Under the pieces are notes generated by a model. The model did not search any database. It was not told where the DNA came from and saw only the letters and a program-made list of their open reading frames with translations. From Sorghum bicolor (Eukaryota > Streptophyta > Magnoliopsida > Poales > Poaceae), in contig NC_012870.2 of assembly GCF_000003195.3 (NCBI RefSeq), positions 20,700,501 through 20,764,500 of the forward strand: 64,000 nt of DNA, in the 5' to 3' direction. Position 1 is the stretch's first letter. Each line of letters opens with the position of its first letter. The position numbers and the translations under genes were made by a program. Positions 12,018 through 22,078 of the stretch are shown here, piece after piece.

Positions 12018-12145
12018 GTTGGAGAAACTAGCTGTTGGATAAACTAGTTGTTGGAGAAACTAGCTGTTGGAGAATCTATCTGTTGGAAAAACTAGCCGTT
12101 GGGAAAACTAGCTGTTGGAGAAGGCAGCTGCTAGAGAAGCCATCT
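12018..12145. repeat. Eight tandem copies of a 16-bp unit upstream of the transposase gene
   Basis: The unit GTTGGAGAAACTAGCT is repeated eight times without spacers (12018, 12034, 12050, 12066, 12082, 12098, 12114, 12130), with variation rising toward the 3' end. The array abuts a TATAAA motif and lies about 97 bp before the transposase ATG. Sixteen is not a multiple of three, yet the transposase frame stays open back through most of it. I read it as regulatory, not coding. Confidence 0.95.
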
Positions 12146-12150
12146 ATAAA
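12145..12150 (+). promoter_or_regulatory. Candidate TATA box for the Harbinger transposase
   Basis: TATAAA at the end of the 16-bp repeat array, 92 bp before the ATG at 12242. The distance suits a leader of about 60 nt. This is inferred from position only. Confidence 0.5.
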
Positions 12151-12241
12151 TATTGTGAGCGACAGGAAACACACAACTCATTCATTCTCATATGCTACAA
12201 TTCCTTGTACTCTATTGACCAAACTAGACATCTACCAACAA

Positions 12242-13525
12242 ATGGCTGAAGACTCTGAAAACCAGTCCATCACTAGTGAGGACCTCCAAAAACTCATGTT
12301 GGAGGAAATCAATGACCCAATGGTGGCTCAAGTTGAGGCAAAAATGCAAGCTCGGATTGAAGCTAAACTTCAAGCACGGTCAGGCAGCAGCGTCAACTCG
12401 CGAAGGTACATTAATAGGGATCATGAAGCTGGCCATGCAAAATTAGTTGTTGAATACTTTGCTGAGAATCCTTTGTACACTGAGTACCAATTTCGTAGAA
12501 GGTTTCGGATGAGAAAGCACATATTTTTGCAAATTGTGAACGCATTAGAAAATTGGTCCCCGTATTTTCAGTTAAGGAGAGATGCATTTGGTAAGGTGGG
12601 TCTTTCACCGCTGCAGAAATGCACGGCTGCCCTCCGAATGTTAGCTTATGGATCACCAGCAGACCTTATGGATGAAGCATTTGGAATTGCTGAAACTACA
12701 GCTTTAGAGTGTCTAATCAAGTTTGTTCAAGGTATTAGACACATATATGGGGAGAAATATCTTAGAAGACCTAATGATGAGGATATCCAACGGTTACTCC
12801 AAGTTGGAGAGGCACGAGGGTTTCCAGGGATGTTGGGAAGTCTAGATTGCATGCATTGGCGATGGGGAAATTGCCCAGTTGCATGGAAGGGACAATTTAC
12901 CCGTGGTGACTACAAGGTACCCACTATCATGCTCGAAGTTGTTGCCTCCTATGACCGCTGGATTTGGCATGCCTTTTTTGGCACACCTGGTTCCAACAAT
13001 GATCTAAATGTGTTGAACCAATCTCCATTGTTCACACAAGTGCTACAAGGGAGAGCCCCAGAAGTTAAATTTACAATTAATGGTTCAGAGTACAATATGG
13101 GTTACTACCTAGCTGATGGAATTTATCCTGAGTGGGCAACATTTGTGAAAACAATTACTTTACCTCTAACTGAAAAGGACTCACTCTTTGCTCAGCATCA
13201 AGAGGCAGGAAGAAAAGATGTGGAGTGTGCTTTTGGGATTCTACAAAAACGATGGGCCATTATACGTCATCCAGCACGTCTATGGGATAGGCAAGAGCTA
13301 GAAGATATTATGATGGCATGTATTATTCTGCATAATATGATAGTTGAGGATGAGAGGGACTCCTATCAGTTGCATCTAGACACCACATATGAAGAGGGTC
13401 GAGCTACCCGACCAATTGAAGGACTAGACCATGGACCAATTAATGGATTTACTAGAATTCTAGAGATCAATGATATGATTCATGACAGAGAGACTCATAA
13501 ACGACTGCGCGCAGATCTAGTGTAA
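12242..13525 (+). CDS. PIF/Harbinger (HARBI1-type, DDE_Tnp_4) transposase, Pong-like
   Basis: This is the 427-residue transposase that cuts and reinserts the element. The N-terminal third has a helix-turn-helix-like region (YTEYQFRRRFRMRKHIFLQI). The catalytic core shows the family triad: D202 in GSLDCMHWRWGNCP, D254 in GTPGSNNDLNVL and E328 in GRKDVECAFGILQKRW, followed by IILHNMIVEDERD. MHWRWGNCPVAWKGQ marks the Pong branch. I chose the ATG at 12242 because the earlier in-frame codons translate the 16-bp repeats and are unlikely to be protein. The frame is intact and no key residue is missing. Transposition would still need a working ORF1 protein from elsewhere. Confidence 0.95.
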   Translation: MAEDSENQSITSEDLQKLMLEEINDPMVAQVEAKMQARIEAKLQARSGSSVNSRRYINRDHEAGHAKLVVEYFAENPLYTEYQFRRRFRMRKHIFLQIVNALENWSPYFQLRRDAFGKVGLSPLQKCTAALRMLAYGSPADLMDEAFGIAETTALECLIKFVQGIRHIYGEKYLRRPNDEDIQRLLQVGEARGFPGMLGSLDCMHWRWGNCPVAWKGQFTRGDYKVPTIMLEVVASYDRWIWHAFFGTPGSNNDLNVLNQSPLFTQVLQGRAPEVKFTINGSEYNMGYYLADGIYPEWATFVKTITLPLTEKDSLFAQHQEAGRKDVECAFGILQKRWAIIRHPARLWDRQELEDIMMACIILHNMIVEDERDSYQLHLDTTYEEGRATRPIEGLDHGPINGFTRILEINDMIHDRETHKRLRADLV

Positions 13526-14386
13526 CATATATGGCAAAAGTTTAGTGGTCGACAACCATAGAACATGTAACCTGTAGATGTCCTTTACATGTATCTTTTG
13601 TTATTTTTAGTTTTTCTATTATTGTTGTAAACATAAATCTATGAAAAAGTACTGCTTAATAGATTACACAAAAAGATTCATTCATCGATGTCAAGGTCTG
13701 CAACTCTGCATCCATGTCCATGGCTTCCCTAACAACTGAAAGAAAATCATCAAGTTCTTACCCTGATTAGTGTGCTATCATCGCTGTCTTCACTTCAATC
13801 GTGGCCGTCAGTCCCTAGGACGACGGAAGAGGTCACCGTGTCGTCCTCCCTCCTCGCAGCTCGCCAACGCCTCCGCGGCCTCCTCCACACGGTCGCACTG
13901 GCTGATGCCGTCGCCTCATGGACTGCAGCAGGCGGCCATGCCCTTCGTCAACGAGAACCATCTGCTGTCGCCGAGGTCTCCCATGGGCACCATCGCGCGC
14001 CGCCCCGCGGTACACAAGGAGGATGGGGAAGTGGCGGAGGGCGGATGGGGACGAGGCAGCGGCGGATGGGAAGTGCAGCGGCGGCGGATGGGGAAGTGCA
14101 GGAGGGCGCCGCACGAGGCTTGGATTGGCCGGATTTGGCGGATCGACGAACTTGGATGGGAGCCGCAGCGAATCGGCGAAACGGAGAGCGAATATGAAGA
14201 ATGGGGAAAGAAGGCTGACGGAGATATTGCGCGAAAGAAACGCTTCGTGTCCTTTTTTTCTATGTGTGGGTCCCGCTATCGAGCCGGATTCGGTTCTATA
14301 CATTGTGAGCTGAGTACCAGGACCCGTTAAATCATTGGTGGAGCCCTCTATCGAACCGAACCCGGTGCTTCCCACTACGGCTGCTC
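13526..14386. other. Harbinger 3' region with a GC-rich block
   Basis: After the transposase 3' UTR, about 13,790-14,200 is GC-rich with long open frames on both strands, but I recognise no product in any of them. The block could be a captured host fragment or ordinary subterminal DNA. Short similarities to the left subterminal region (ctatacatt, gtaccaggac-like) support the latter for the last 100 bp. Confidence 0.4.
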
Positions 14387-15073
14387 TAACGTCCACCAGC
14401 AGCAGACCGAGGCGACAGCAGGTCTGCAACAAACAGGCAACACACCGGCATCAGCGAGGAAGGATCTCTACCATAATCTTTTCTGTCCAATCAGATCAGG
14501 ACCTTGAAGCACACCGGCAGCAGAGAGGAGTTTCCGATCGCGCGTGGGAGTCACGGTCGCGCGCGGGAGTCACGGCACATCGATGTTTGCCAAGTCACGA
14601 ACGGACTTGCATAAATGCTAAGCCTCTCTGGAATTTGCCAAGTTTCCAAAAATGCAAGACCAATATGCAAAACTGTTGAAGATGTGTTTTTGTAAATTTT
14701 AGCAAAAAACAAGAATGCAAAAGCAATATGCAAAACTGTTAGAGATGCTCAACAACGTGTTGCTTCTTCGTTGATCTCCGGAATCAACAGATTTTTTTTT
14801 TGCCAAGTTAAAATTGTCAAAAACTTGGAGATGCCTTTTTGTTTCCTCCCCACATCGTTTTGGGAGTTGACAAATAGCAACATTTGTCAAATAAATTTTG
14901 CAAAATTGTTGAAGTTGCTCGGTAACTATTAGCACTAAATGGATCCAAATAAGCCCTTTTATGCTGCACGTGTATTTAACCAGCTGTGGGTTTTATATTA
15001 ATGCGCATACAAGGCTAATGTCTGTGTCAAGTTTTGGACAGGTTATCTCTATCTATACAACTAAAAATACTAA

Positions 15074-15303
15074 GGCCTTGCTCAGTTCGCAAAAAAATTT
15101 TAAGTTTAAGCATTGTAGCACTTTTTTTTATTTGACAAACATTATCCAATCATGGAGTAACAAGGCTTAAAAGATTCGTCTCGCGATTTATAGATGAACT
15201 GTGCAATTAATTTTTGTTTTCATGTATATTTAATGCACTATACATGTGTTGTAAGATTCGATGTGATTGGAAATCTTGAAAAAAATTTAAACTAAACAAG
15301 GCC
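15074..15303. mobile_element. Tourist-like MITE with TAA duplication
   Basis: GGCCTTGCTCAGTTCG and the inverted AAACTAAACAAGGCC enclose 230 bp. TAA is duplicated at 15071-15073 and 15304-15306. The body motifs are shared with the other copies (tatccaatcatggag, gattcgtctcgcg). Confidence 0.9.
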
Positions 15304-15432
15304 TAAGATGTCATTGTCTGCTCGGAGTCGGAGCTAAACATTTCGGTAGAATCCCACCCCCTACCTAAAGATTTCCAAACATGCCGGCACGGCACTACAC
15401 GGCCCTAGCCCGGCTGGGCACGACCCGGCTGG

Positions 15433-17243
15433 TGAAAGGTCCTAGTATGGCTAGAGGGGGGGGGGGTGAATAGCCTATTTACAAATTCTACAAACTCACT
15501 AGAGCAAGAGGTTAGTAAATAACAAAGCGAAGCTTTTTGCTCTAGCTCTAATGGGGTGTTTGCAAGCCACCTATCCAACAATTCTAGTTGATATAATCAC
15601 TAGGCACACAAAAGCTATGTCACTACTTACACTAGAAAGCTACCTAAAGTTTCTATACAAGTAAGTAAGCTACTCTAGTTTGCGGGAATGTAAAAGAGAT
15701 GGTTTGAACTTTATACCGCCGCGTAGAGGGGATGAACCAATCAATAATATGAAGTTCAATCACCGGGAGAAATCCAATGAACAATCACAATGGAGACACA
15801 CAATTTTTCTCCCGAGGTTCACGTGCTTGCCAGCACGCTACGTCCCCGTTGTGTCAACCAACACTTGGTGGTTCGGTGGCTAAGAGGTGTAGCACGAACC
15901 TCGTCCTCACTAGGACACCACAAGAACCTACCCACAAGTGAGGTAACTCAATGACACGAGCAATCTACTAGAGTTACCTTTCGGCACTCCGCCGGGGAAG
16001 GTACAAGACCCCTCACAATCACCGGGAGATGGCCACGAACAATCACCAACTCGTGCCAATCCTCCTCCGCTGCTCCAAGCCGTCTAGGTGGCGGCAACCA
16101 CCAAGAGTAACAAGAAAACCGCAGCTAGAACGATCCCCAAGTGCCACTAGATGCAATCACTCAAGCAAATGCACTTGGAATCACTCCCAATCTCACAAAG
16201 ATGTATAATCTATGAAGGAGATGAGTGGGAGGTGTTTGCTTAGGCTCACAAGGATGTCAAGTATGTTAGAATGCCAAGAGAGTCAGCCCTAAGCCGGCCA
16301 AACACGTATTTATAGCCCCTCAAGCAAGTAGAGCCGTTGGCTCTTTTCACTGGGCAAACTGCGGGGTCACCGGACGCTCTTAAAGGGGCACCGGACGCTC
16401 AGACTCAGCGTCCGGTGCTCCAACGTCAGCCACGTGTCGCCTTTTGAAACTCTCGTGTCAGAATCTAACGGTCACCTGCAGTGCACCGGATGCTGAGCAA
16501 GTTAGCACCGGACGCGTCTGGTGCACACCGGACTCATGCGCAGAGAGATCCGCAAACCTGCGGGTCACCGGACACTAAGCACCGGTAGCGTCCGGTGCTC
16601 ACCGGACCCATGCGCAGAGAGGGTCGCAAAACGCCCGCACACCGGACGCGCACAACCGGACGCTCAAGCCAGCGTCCGGTGCCTATCGTCCGGTGCCTTA
16701 CCCTAGCTGGGCCAGGCACTGTCTGCACCGGACGCTCAGACTTAGCGTTCGGTGCCTCAGTGGCCAGCGTCCGGTGAGTGTTTCTCTACGAGGAACACTC
16801 CCGTGTCTTCTCCAAATTTCCCACCGGCGCAATAGAAAATATGCACTTCATTTTCTCGAAAAGCGCCGAATATGCACTAGGTTCTAAATGCATGCACATG
16901 AACAATGACACCTAGTGGCACTTGATAACCGTTTAGCAAAAGAATTCCCCTCTTTATAGTACGGCTATCTATCCTAAATATGATCACACCCTCTATGGTG
17001 TCTTGATCACCAAAACCAAAACCCTAAGTAATACATTTGCCTTGATCTCCATAGGGTTTTATTTTTCTCTTTCTTCTTTTCCAAGTTGAGCACTTAATCA
17101 TCTTGTGGTCATCACCATCATCACCATGATCATCACTTGCTCCATCACTTGGCATGTACCAACCTCATTAAGTCTACACACACTTAGTATAGAGGTTAGT
17201 ACTAGGGTTTCATCAATTATCCAAAATCAAACTAGGGCTTTCA
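15433..17243. mobile_element. LTR-like element, copy 1 (probable solo LTR) with perfect 5-bp duplication
   Basis: It starts TGAAAGGTCCTAGT and ends ACTAGGGCTTTCA, so it has TG...CA ends. GCTGG is duplicated exactly at 15428-15432 and 17244-17248. It is 1,811 bp without coding capacity, which fits a solo LTR left after recombination between two LTRs. The terminal inverted match is longer than usual for an LTR (about 12 bp), so a DNA element with a 5-bp duplication is the alternative. Two more copies lie in the window. Confidence 0.7.
16365..16785. repeat. Dispersed CACCGGACGC / GCGTCCGGTG decamers inside LTR-like copy 1
   Basis: The decamer and its reverse complement recur more than ten times in about 420 bp, at irregular spacing and in both orientations, so many short hairpins are possible. 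The same motif appears more sparsely in copy 2 (about 22,765-23,065) and in diverged form in copy 3 (about 59,060-59,540). Confidence 0.85.
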
Positions 17244-17733
17244 GCTGGGCACGGCACGGTAGGCACGGTAAAGGAAGTGTGTCGTGCCGTGCCGTGTCAC
17301 CGTGCCGGAAACCAGGCACTAGCACGGCCCTAAAATCCCTGGACCGTGCCAAACGTGCAGTGCCAGCACGCCGGGTCAACGTGCCCCGTGCCGGCCCTGG
17401 CACTAAAACTTCACTAGTATATATTCATTCAACTTGAAATTTCACAGTGCAAATTTAAAATATTAGTAAACTACCAGAAAAGAACAGAAATTGCACAGAA
17501 AAGCAAAGAATAGACACACAAATTTGAAACTAAAACTAATTAAAGTAGGAGCTGTGCAATGGCTGCCTCATTAAAAACCTGTTAGGTAAAACTCATCCTT
17601 GTGAGAAACCCTAACAGGAAAAGAGTACAACCAGCTCCTAATAGTTCATAAGTTCATTACATCTATCCAGGCATCGAGCCACCAAAATGTTCAAGTCCCA
17701 AGCTATTACATAACTGTTACAAAAATGGAGAAC

Positions 17734-19787
17734 TTAATCAACATCAAGATAAAGAGCTTCAAAGGCCTCCTCAAGGTCCTTGTCCTCCACCATGTGCTGC
17801 AGTCTTGCTTCAGCATTCTCCCAGTCCTTGATGCAGGTAAGTGCCTCCACAGTCTCAGGGTTCAGCCTCCGGTGACGCTCCTCGATGATCCTGCCAGTAG
17901 TGCTAAAGGTAGATTCTGAAGAAATGGTTGACACAGGCACAGTAAAGATATCTTTTGCAAGAACAGAAAGCACAGGATAAGTAAGCTTGTGCTCATGCCA
18001 CCACTGCATGAGGTCAAATTCATCATCTAACTGGATGACTGTGTCAGAGTCCAGGTAGGATGCAAGCTCACTAGAGTTAGAAGCAGAAGCTGCATGTAGT
18101 AAAGAGGTGGCAGAAACACCCCTGGACTCATCAAGGTTAGAAGGGAGGGAAGAACAACTAGCTCCAATGTCAAGCTCATCATCATCATAAATGTCAGCCC
18201 AAGCTGTTCTTTTCTTACCAGAAAGGGATGTAGGTACAACCCTTTTGAGCCTAACAGAGCCATACATTGCATCATACCTGTTGTACATCCTGAAAAGAAG
18301 AGCTCTAGTGTCCAGCAGCGTGTTAGTGTAACCAACATTAAAAAGAGAATTCAACTTTCTTAGGACTTTGTTAAAGCCCTTAATCTTAGCTCTTGGATGC
18401 AGTATGAATGCAATGGAGTAAAGATCAGGTATGTTCTTCCAGTATTTGTGATACTTGTCAATCATGGACTACACAACAGATCTCAGATGCTCATCATGCT
18501 GATATTTATGCAGATGAATAGCAATTTTGACAATATGATGGATCATAAGTGGAGAAGTAGGATAGTACACACCAGATAATGCAACAGTAGAGTCATAAAA
18601 TAGTTCCAGAAATTGTAACATCTTCTCAGCCATTTCCCAGTGATCATCAGTCAACAGGAAAGGACCACCAGGTGCTCTAGGATAATTAGCCTCAATAAAA
18701 GTACTAAAAGTACTCCTATGAGGTAACAATGTTTTCAGCATAAGGTAGGTGGAGTTCCACCTCACATCCATGTCTAGTGAGAACTTCCTAGGTCTAACAG
18801 ATGAAGCAATGCAATAACTCTTGTATGCAGCAATTCTTTGATTAGATGAGTTCAAAAAAGAGATTGCAGTTCTAAAATTGTCAATGAGAGGACTAACAGC
18901 CACCAATGCTTCCTTAACAATCATGTTAATAATATGACAAGCACATCTTTGATGCAAAAATAGATCAGCACCTAAATACTCTTTCAGTATAGGTTTCAAT
19001 TTATCCATTGCATTTTTATTGGCAGATGCATTATCCAAAGTCACAGAGAAAACCTTGTTGAGTATACCATGCTCAGCAAGGACAGTTTTAACACGCTCAG
19101 CAATGTTATCAGCATTATGTGAGACATCAATCAACCTTAAACCAAGCACTCTTTTCTCTAGTTGCCAATCAGCATTAATGAAATGAGCCACAACAGACAG
19201 ATAATCTTCTTTGGCCTTTCCAGACCAAATGTCAGAGGTAACAGCAACAGATGACACAACATTATCTTGCAAACAAGCAATCAACTTTTCACGTTGGGCA
19301 TTAAAGTACTTAAACAGATCTCTACCAGTTGTTTGCTTAGACACAGGATTAAAAGCAGGATTATGAGCCTTTTTAATGAATTCTTTAAATGCTTCTGTTT
19401 CACCAATCATTAAGGGCAAATCTAGCCTAGCAAGCATACGAACAAGCTCCACACGAGCAAGATCAGGATTGTAACTCCAGCTTCTAACAGTTCCATCAGG
19501 ATTAAAACCAATATGGGTTTGAGACAGGCGACACTTCTCACAACGCTTAACACATACCTTAATATGTCGAGTAAGATGACCAGTTCCATTAGCAGAATAA
19601 GCAGAGTATCGTCTCTTGCAGTGTTTGCAAATAGCAGCATACCTGACGGGGTTTTTTTACCTGGCACCTTCTTGAAAAGCTTCTCAAAATCATCCCAGAC
19701 AGCAGAGGTAGAAGGCCGATTGGAGCCTGCTACCTCGCTTTCACCACCGTCGCCCTCGGGATCAACTGCAGCTGCAGCCGCATCCAC
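17734..19787 (-). pseudogene. hAT transposase with BED zinc finger (RICESLEEPER-like), disabled
   Basis: Read on the minus strand from ATG at 19787, an Asp/Ala-rich start is followed by a BED-type finger (CKHC...H..RH). Then come the hAT core (VAVTSDIWSGKAKEDYLSVV, VTLDNASANKNAMDKL, HQRCACHIINMIV, DMDVRWNSTYLML) and the C-terminal hATC dimerisation domain (STISSESTFSTTGRIIEER, RRLNPETVEAL). Two defects break it. The reading frame shifts at a run of seven T (plus strand) near 19652-19658, just before the finger. A TAG codon at 18469-18471 separates the core from the hATC part within one otherwise open frame. Everything else is intact, so the damage looks young. BED-hAT genes domesticated as RICESLEEPER proteins exist in grasses, but the flanking TIRs argue for a plain transposon here. 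Confidence 0.9.
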
Positions 19788-20794
19788 CGGGATGCCATCA
19801 TCATCACGGGGATGGGGATCAGCAGCAGACCGCCCAAAGGCCGCAACAACGTCGTCTTAGACATTGTCGTCCTCATCATCCCCGGTCATCCCGCACATCC
19901 GTAGCTCATCGTTCTGCGAGTGATCAAACTCACATTCATCGTCGCCTAGGGCCATCCTTACCGTCTCCGGTACCTCAACGGCTGCAGCAATGAACAAGGG
20001 AACAGAACAAGTAGTTAGGATTAGGGATTAGGGTTAGGGATTACAGTTAGGGATTACCTGTACAGCCGGAGCACCAGAGACGACGGGAAGGACCGTGAGC
20101 ACACCCCCGGTACCTCAATGGAGACCGGAGCCCCGGAGGGTGCGCTAGCCGGTGATGAGAACGACAGACAAAAGACGGGGAGCAGTCGGGGAGGAATCGC
20201 CTCTCAGGCTCAGGGATCAAGAACAAGGGAGCAGATGCAGATTGAGGGCGAGAACCACCAAATCTGATAGAAAAGAGGGGGAGATTGAGGGCAGAGAGGA
20301 GGGGAGAGGGTCAAGATTGAGGACGAAACCCACCAGATGTGACCTCTTACCCGCCGGAGTTCGCCATGGATACGGCGGAGCAGGGAACGGCGACGAGGGA
20401 GAGAGCGAGAGGGCGACGAGCGAGCTGCGAGATGCGAATGGGCGCGTGGAGCGGCGTGAGGGAGAAGAATGAGAGGATCTAGGGTTTAGAGAGGGAGCGG
20501 CCGCAGCCGCTGGCTTATATATGGCCAGCCCCGTCGCCCTAAATCGAACGGCTTTGCTCCCTCCTACCCTCATCCAACGGCTATGTCGTGCCGCAGTCGT
20601 GCCACCCGTTGGAGCGGGCCGTGCCCGGGCCGGCACTACGGGCCGACTTCGCGGCCCAGGCACGGGCACAGCATCGGGCCGGGCTAGGCACGGGCGCGGC
20701 TAGACCGGGCTAGGGCTGGGCTAGGGCCGGGCTTTTTCGCACCGGACTCGGGCCAGCCCGTTTTACGCGGCCCGTTTGGAAATCTTCACCCCTA
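19788..20794 (-). other. hAT 5' leader and GC-rich subterminal region
   Basis: Holds the upstream part of the hAT element: a short GATTAGG-rich stretch (20,020-20,060), a purine-rich block, and a 200-bp subterminal block rich in GGGCCGGGC and CGGGCTAGG ending at the TIR. Open frames on both strands have low complexity and are not supported as genes. Confidence 0.55.
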
Positions 20795-21416
20795 CCCGGT
20801 TAGGTGATTCGCCTTTCTCATGTGCATCCCATGCCACGACCCCGTGCCCTCCCCAAATCCTGGCGAGCTCCACCAACATGCCAACAAGTTGTGTGCCTCC
20901 CTACCCTGCTCTGGTGATGCCGTTTGCCTGGTGATGTCTCTGTCTCAGGTGTCGCTCATTCTCCCACACATCAGCCTCAAGAATGCCGTGAAGGACAAGA
21001 CCCGACCGACCAAGGATGCCATGACACCGTCATGCCTAACCAATGGTAGCGTCGGCACCACGAGTATGAGATCTGTCGAGGTCAGCCACGCCTTTGTTGA
21101 GTTTTGTCAGCGGCACCTTTGAGATTCTGCCATGCTTTCTCGAGATCCCTTTCTTCGATCAAGGTAGGCCATGCTGCCCATGCACCGCTCCTAACCTGAG
21201 CCTGGCAACTTAATCCAGCTACTACCCATGCAAACTAATTCCTGAGAGATGTTAAATAATTTGCTGCTCTCACATCTTTCTTTGTCAACTGCTCCCAAAT
21301 CACAAAAGTACAAGGATATATAAGATTCCAAGGAATCTACTACTACATGTTTCATTTTGCATAATCTTTCACATAAAGGCTCTGAGGCGAGTGTCATTTT
21401 TGTCCACCAAGGTTAT
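20795..21416. other. Intergenic DNA, no gene supported
   Basis: A 100-codon open frame at 20820-21122 (plus) and a 68-codon frame at 21191-21397 (minus) show no recognisable domain. Both may be remnants of older genes. Confidence 0.4.
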
Positions 21417-21842
21417 TCTGGGCCGGCTGCAGCCGGCCAGACAACTGCCACTGTTAATCATTAACCGTGGCGGGCAGTGTAAAGTAACTGTCATAATTAA
21501 TAACTATAAACTGTGGCAAGCCTTGTAAGCTAACCGCCATGGTTAATCATTAACTGTGGCGGCTGGATCTGGTGGTCATGAGGGAGCATCTGGTGGCGGG
21601 GAGACTAGACCTAGCGGCGAGCGACGACGGCGGCGGCAACCCATGATGGGCTCGGTGGGCCTATAGATGGGCTCGTTGGGTTTGTCCATGGATTTTTTTT
21701 GTTTTTTTATTTTATTTATCGTGGCGAGCATGACAACTGTCTCAGTAAATCGTTGATTTATCGTGACCTTTCGACCGAGGCGGTTGCAAAAACACCTCGA
21801 TTAATGCCTTTTGCCCGCCACGATTAAGTTTTTTAGTAGCGA
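21417..21842. mobile_element. Possible CACTA-type remnant with palindromic subterminal repeats
   Basis: Two near-perfect palindromes (GCCACTGTTAATCATTAACC near 21447 and CGCCATGGTTAATCATTAAC near 21529, each running into GTGGCGG) and a related diverged copy near 21487-21520 recur. The right side ends CCACGATTAAGTTTTTTAGT near 21,835, like the inner edge of a CACTA terminus. No left terminus is visible, so the class is uncertain. Confidence 0.35.
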
Positions 21843-22078
21843 TCAAAACCTTCTTGCCAGATAGGCTGTTGTAGAATCAGAGTCCTCCACTTTGAATTCT
21901 TCTTTCTGTTGCTCATATTATGATCATGTAACTTCATATTATCAAAGCTTTCATTGTCACGGTAAGTCTCACAATCATCCATATATTTACCTTTAGTTTA
22001 TCTATCATTTGTTACTATTTTATTTATTACCTATAGTCCACTAAAAAAGCCACAAAAATTCTATAGCCCTTTAACTGT

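Larger units (their letters stand above)
9993..14386 (+). mobile_element. Pong-like PIF/Harbinger DNA transposon, complete from TIR to TIR
   Basis: The left terminus GAGCAGCCGCAGTG (from 9993) and the right terminus, whose reverse complement is GAGCAGCCGTAGTG (ending 14386), differ at one of 14 bases. Both are flanked by TAA (9990-9992 and 14387-14389), the 3-bp duplication expected of PIF/Harbinger. The 4,394-bp element carries the two genes such elements need, both on the plus strand: a Myb/SANT-like ORF1 and a DDE transposase. ORF1 is frameshifted, so the element may depend on another copy for that protein. The near-matching TIRs and the open transposase suggest a fairly recent insertion. 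Confidence 0.9.
9400..14933. mobile_element. Outer TIR element (about 1.1 kb) that hosts the Harbinger insertion
   Basis: GCTAATA...AGTTAC..AGC..TTCAACAGTTTTGCAAA at 9400-9437 is matched in reverse complement by a slightly longer copy ending at 14933. Inside, a motif like TGCAAAACTGTTGAAGATG recurs near 14668, 14730 and 14900, and its complement recurs on the left arm. Subtracting the Harbinger element leaves about 1.1 kb with no coding capacity. The superfamily is undetermined (hAT or MULE possible) and I see no clear target duplication. Confidence 0.4.
15362..20794 (-). mobile_element. hAT transposon with BED-finger transposase, carrying an LTR-type insertion
   Basis: The right end, read inward, is TAGGGGTGAAGATTTCCAAA. 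The left end contains the matching AAAGATTTCCAAACATGCC near 15366. TAGGGGTG is a common hAT terminus. Both subterminal regions are packed with GGCCCGGC and GTGCCGTGCC motifs, as in many hAT elements. The transposase is encoded on the minus strand. The exact left border and an 8-bp duplication could not be fixed by eye. The 1.8-kb element at 15433-17243 sits in its left subterminal region. Confidence 0.75.

Noticed and set aside
12035..12241. N-terminal extension of the Harbinger transposase
   Set aside because: The extension translates the 16-bp tandem repeats (CWRRQLLEK-like) and the TATA region; the ATG at 12242 is the better start.
13770..14330. Candidate host genes in the Harbinger 3' end
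   Set aside because: No domain recognised in any frame and both strands are open, typical of GC-rich non-coding DNA.
16365..16785. CRISPR array
   Set aside because: Repeats are only about 10 bp, irregularly spaced and in both orientations, and the DNA is a plant nuclear LTR.
20013..20060. Telomere-like GATTAGGG/GTTAGGG run
   Set aside because: Only a few irregular units within the hAT leader; not a telomeric array.
20152..20703. Open frames on both strands upstream of the hAT transposase
   Set aside because: Purine-rich and GC-rich subterminal transposon DNA without protein signatures.
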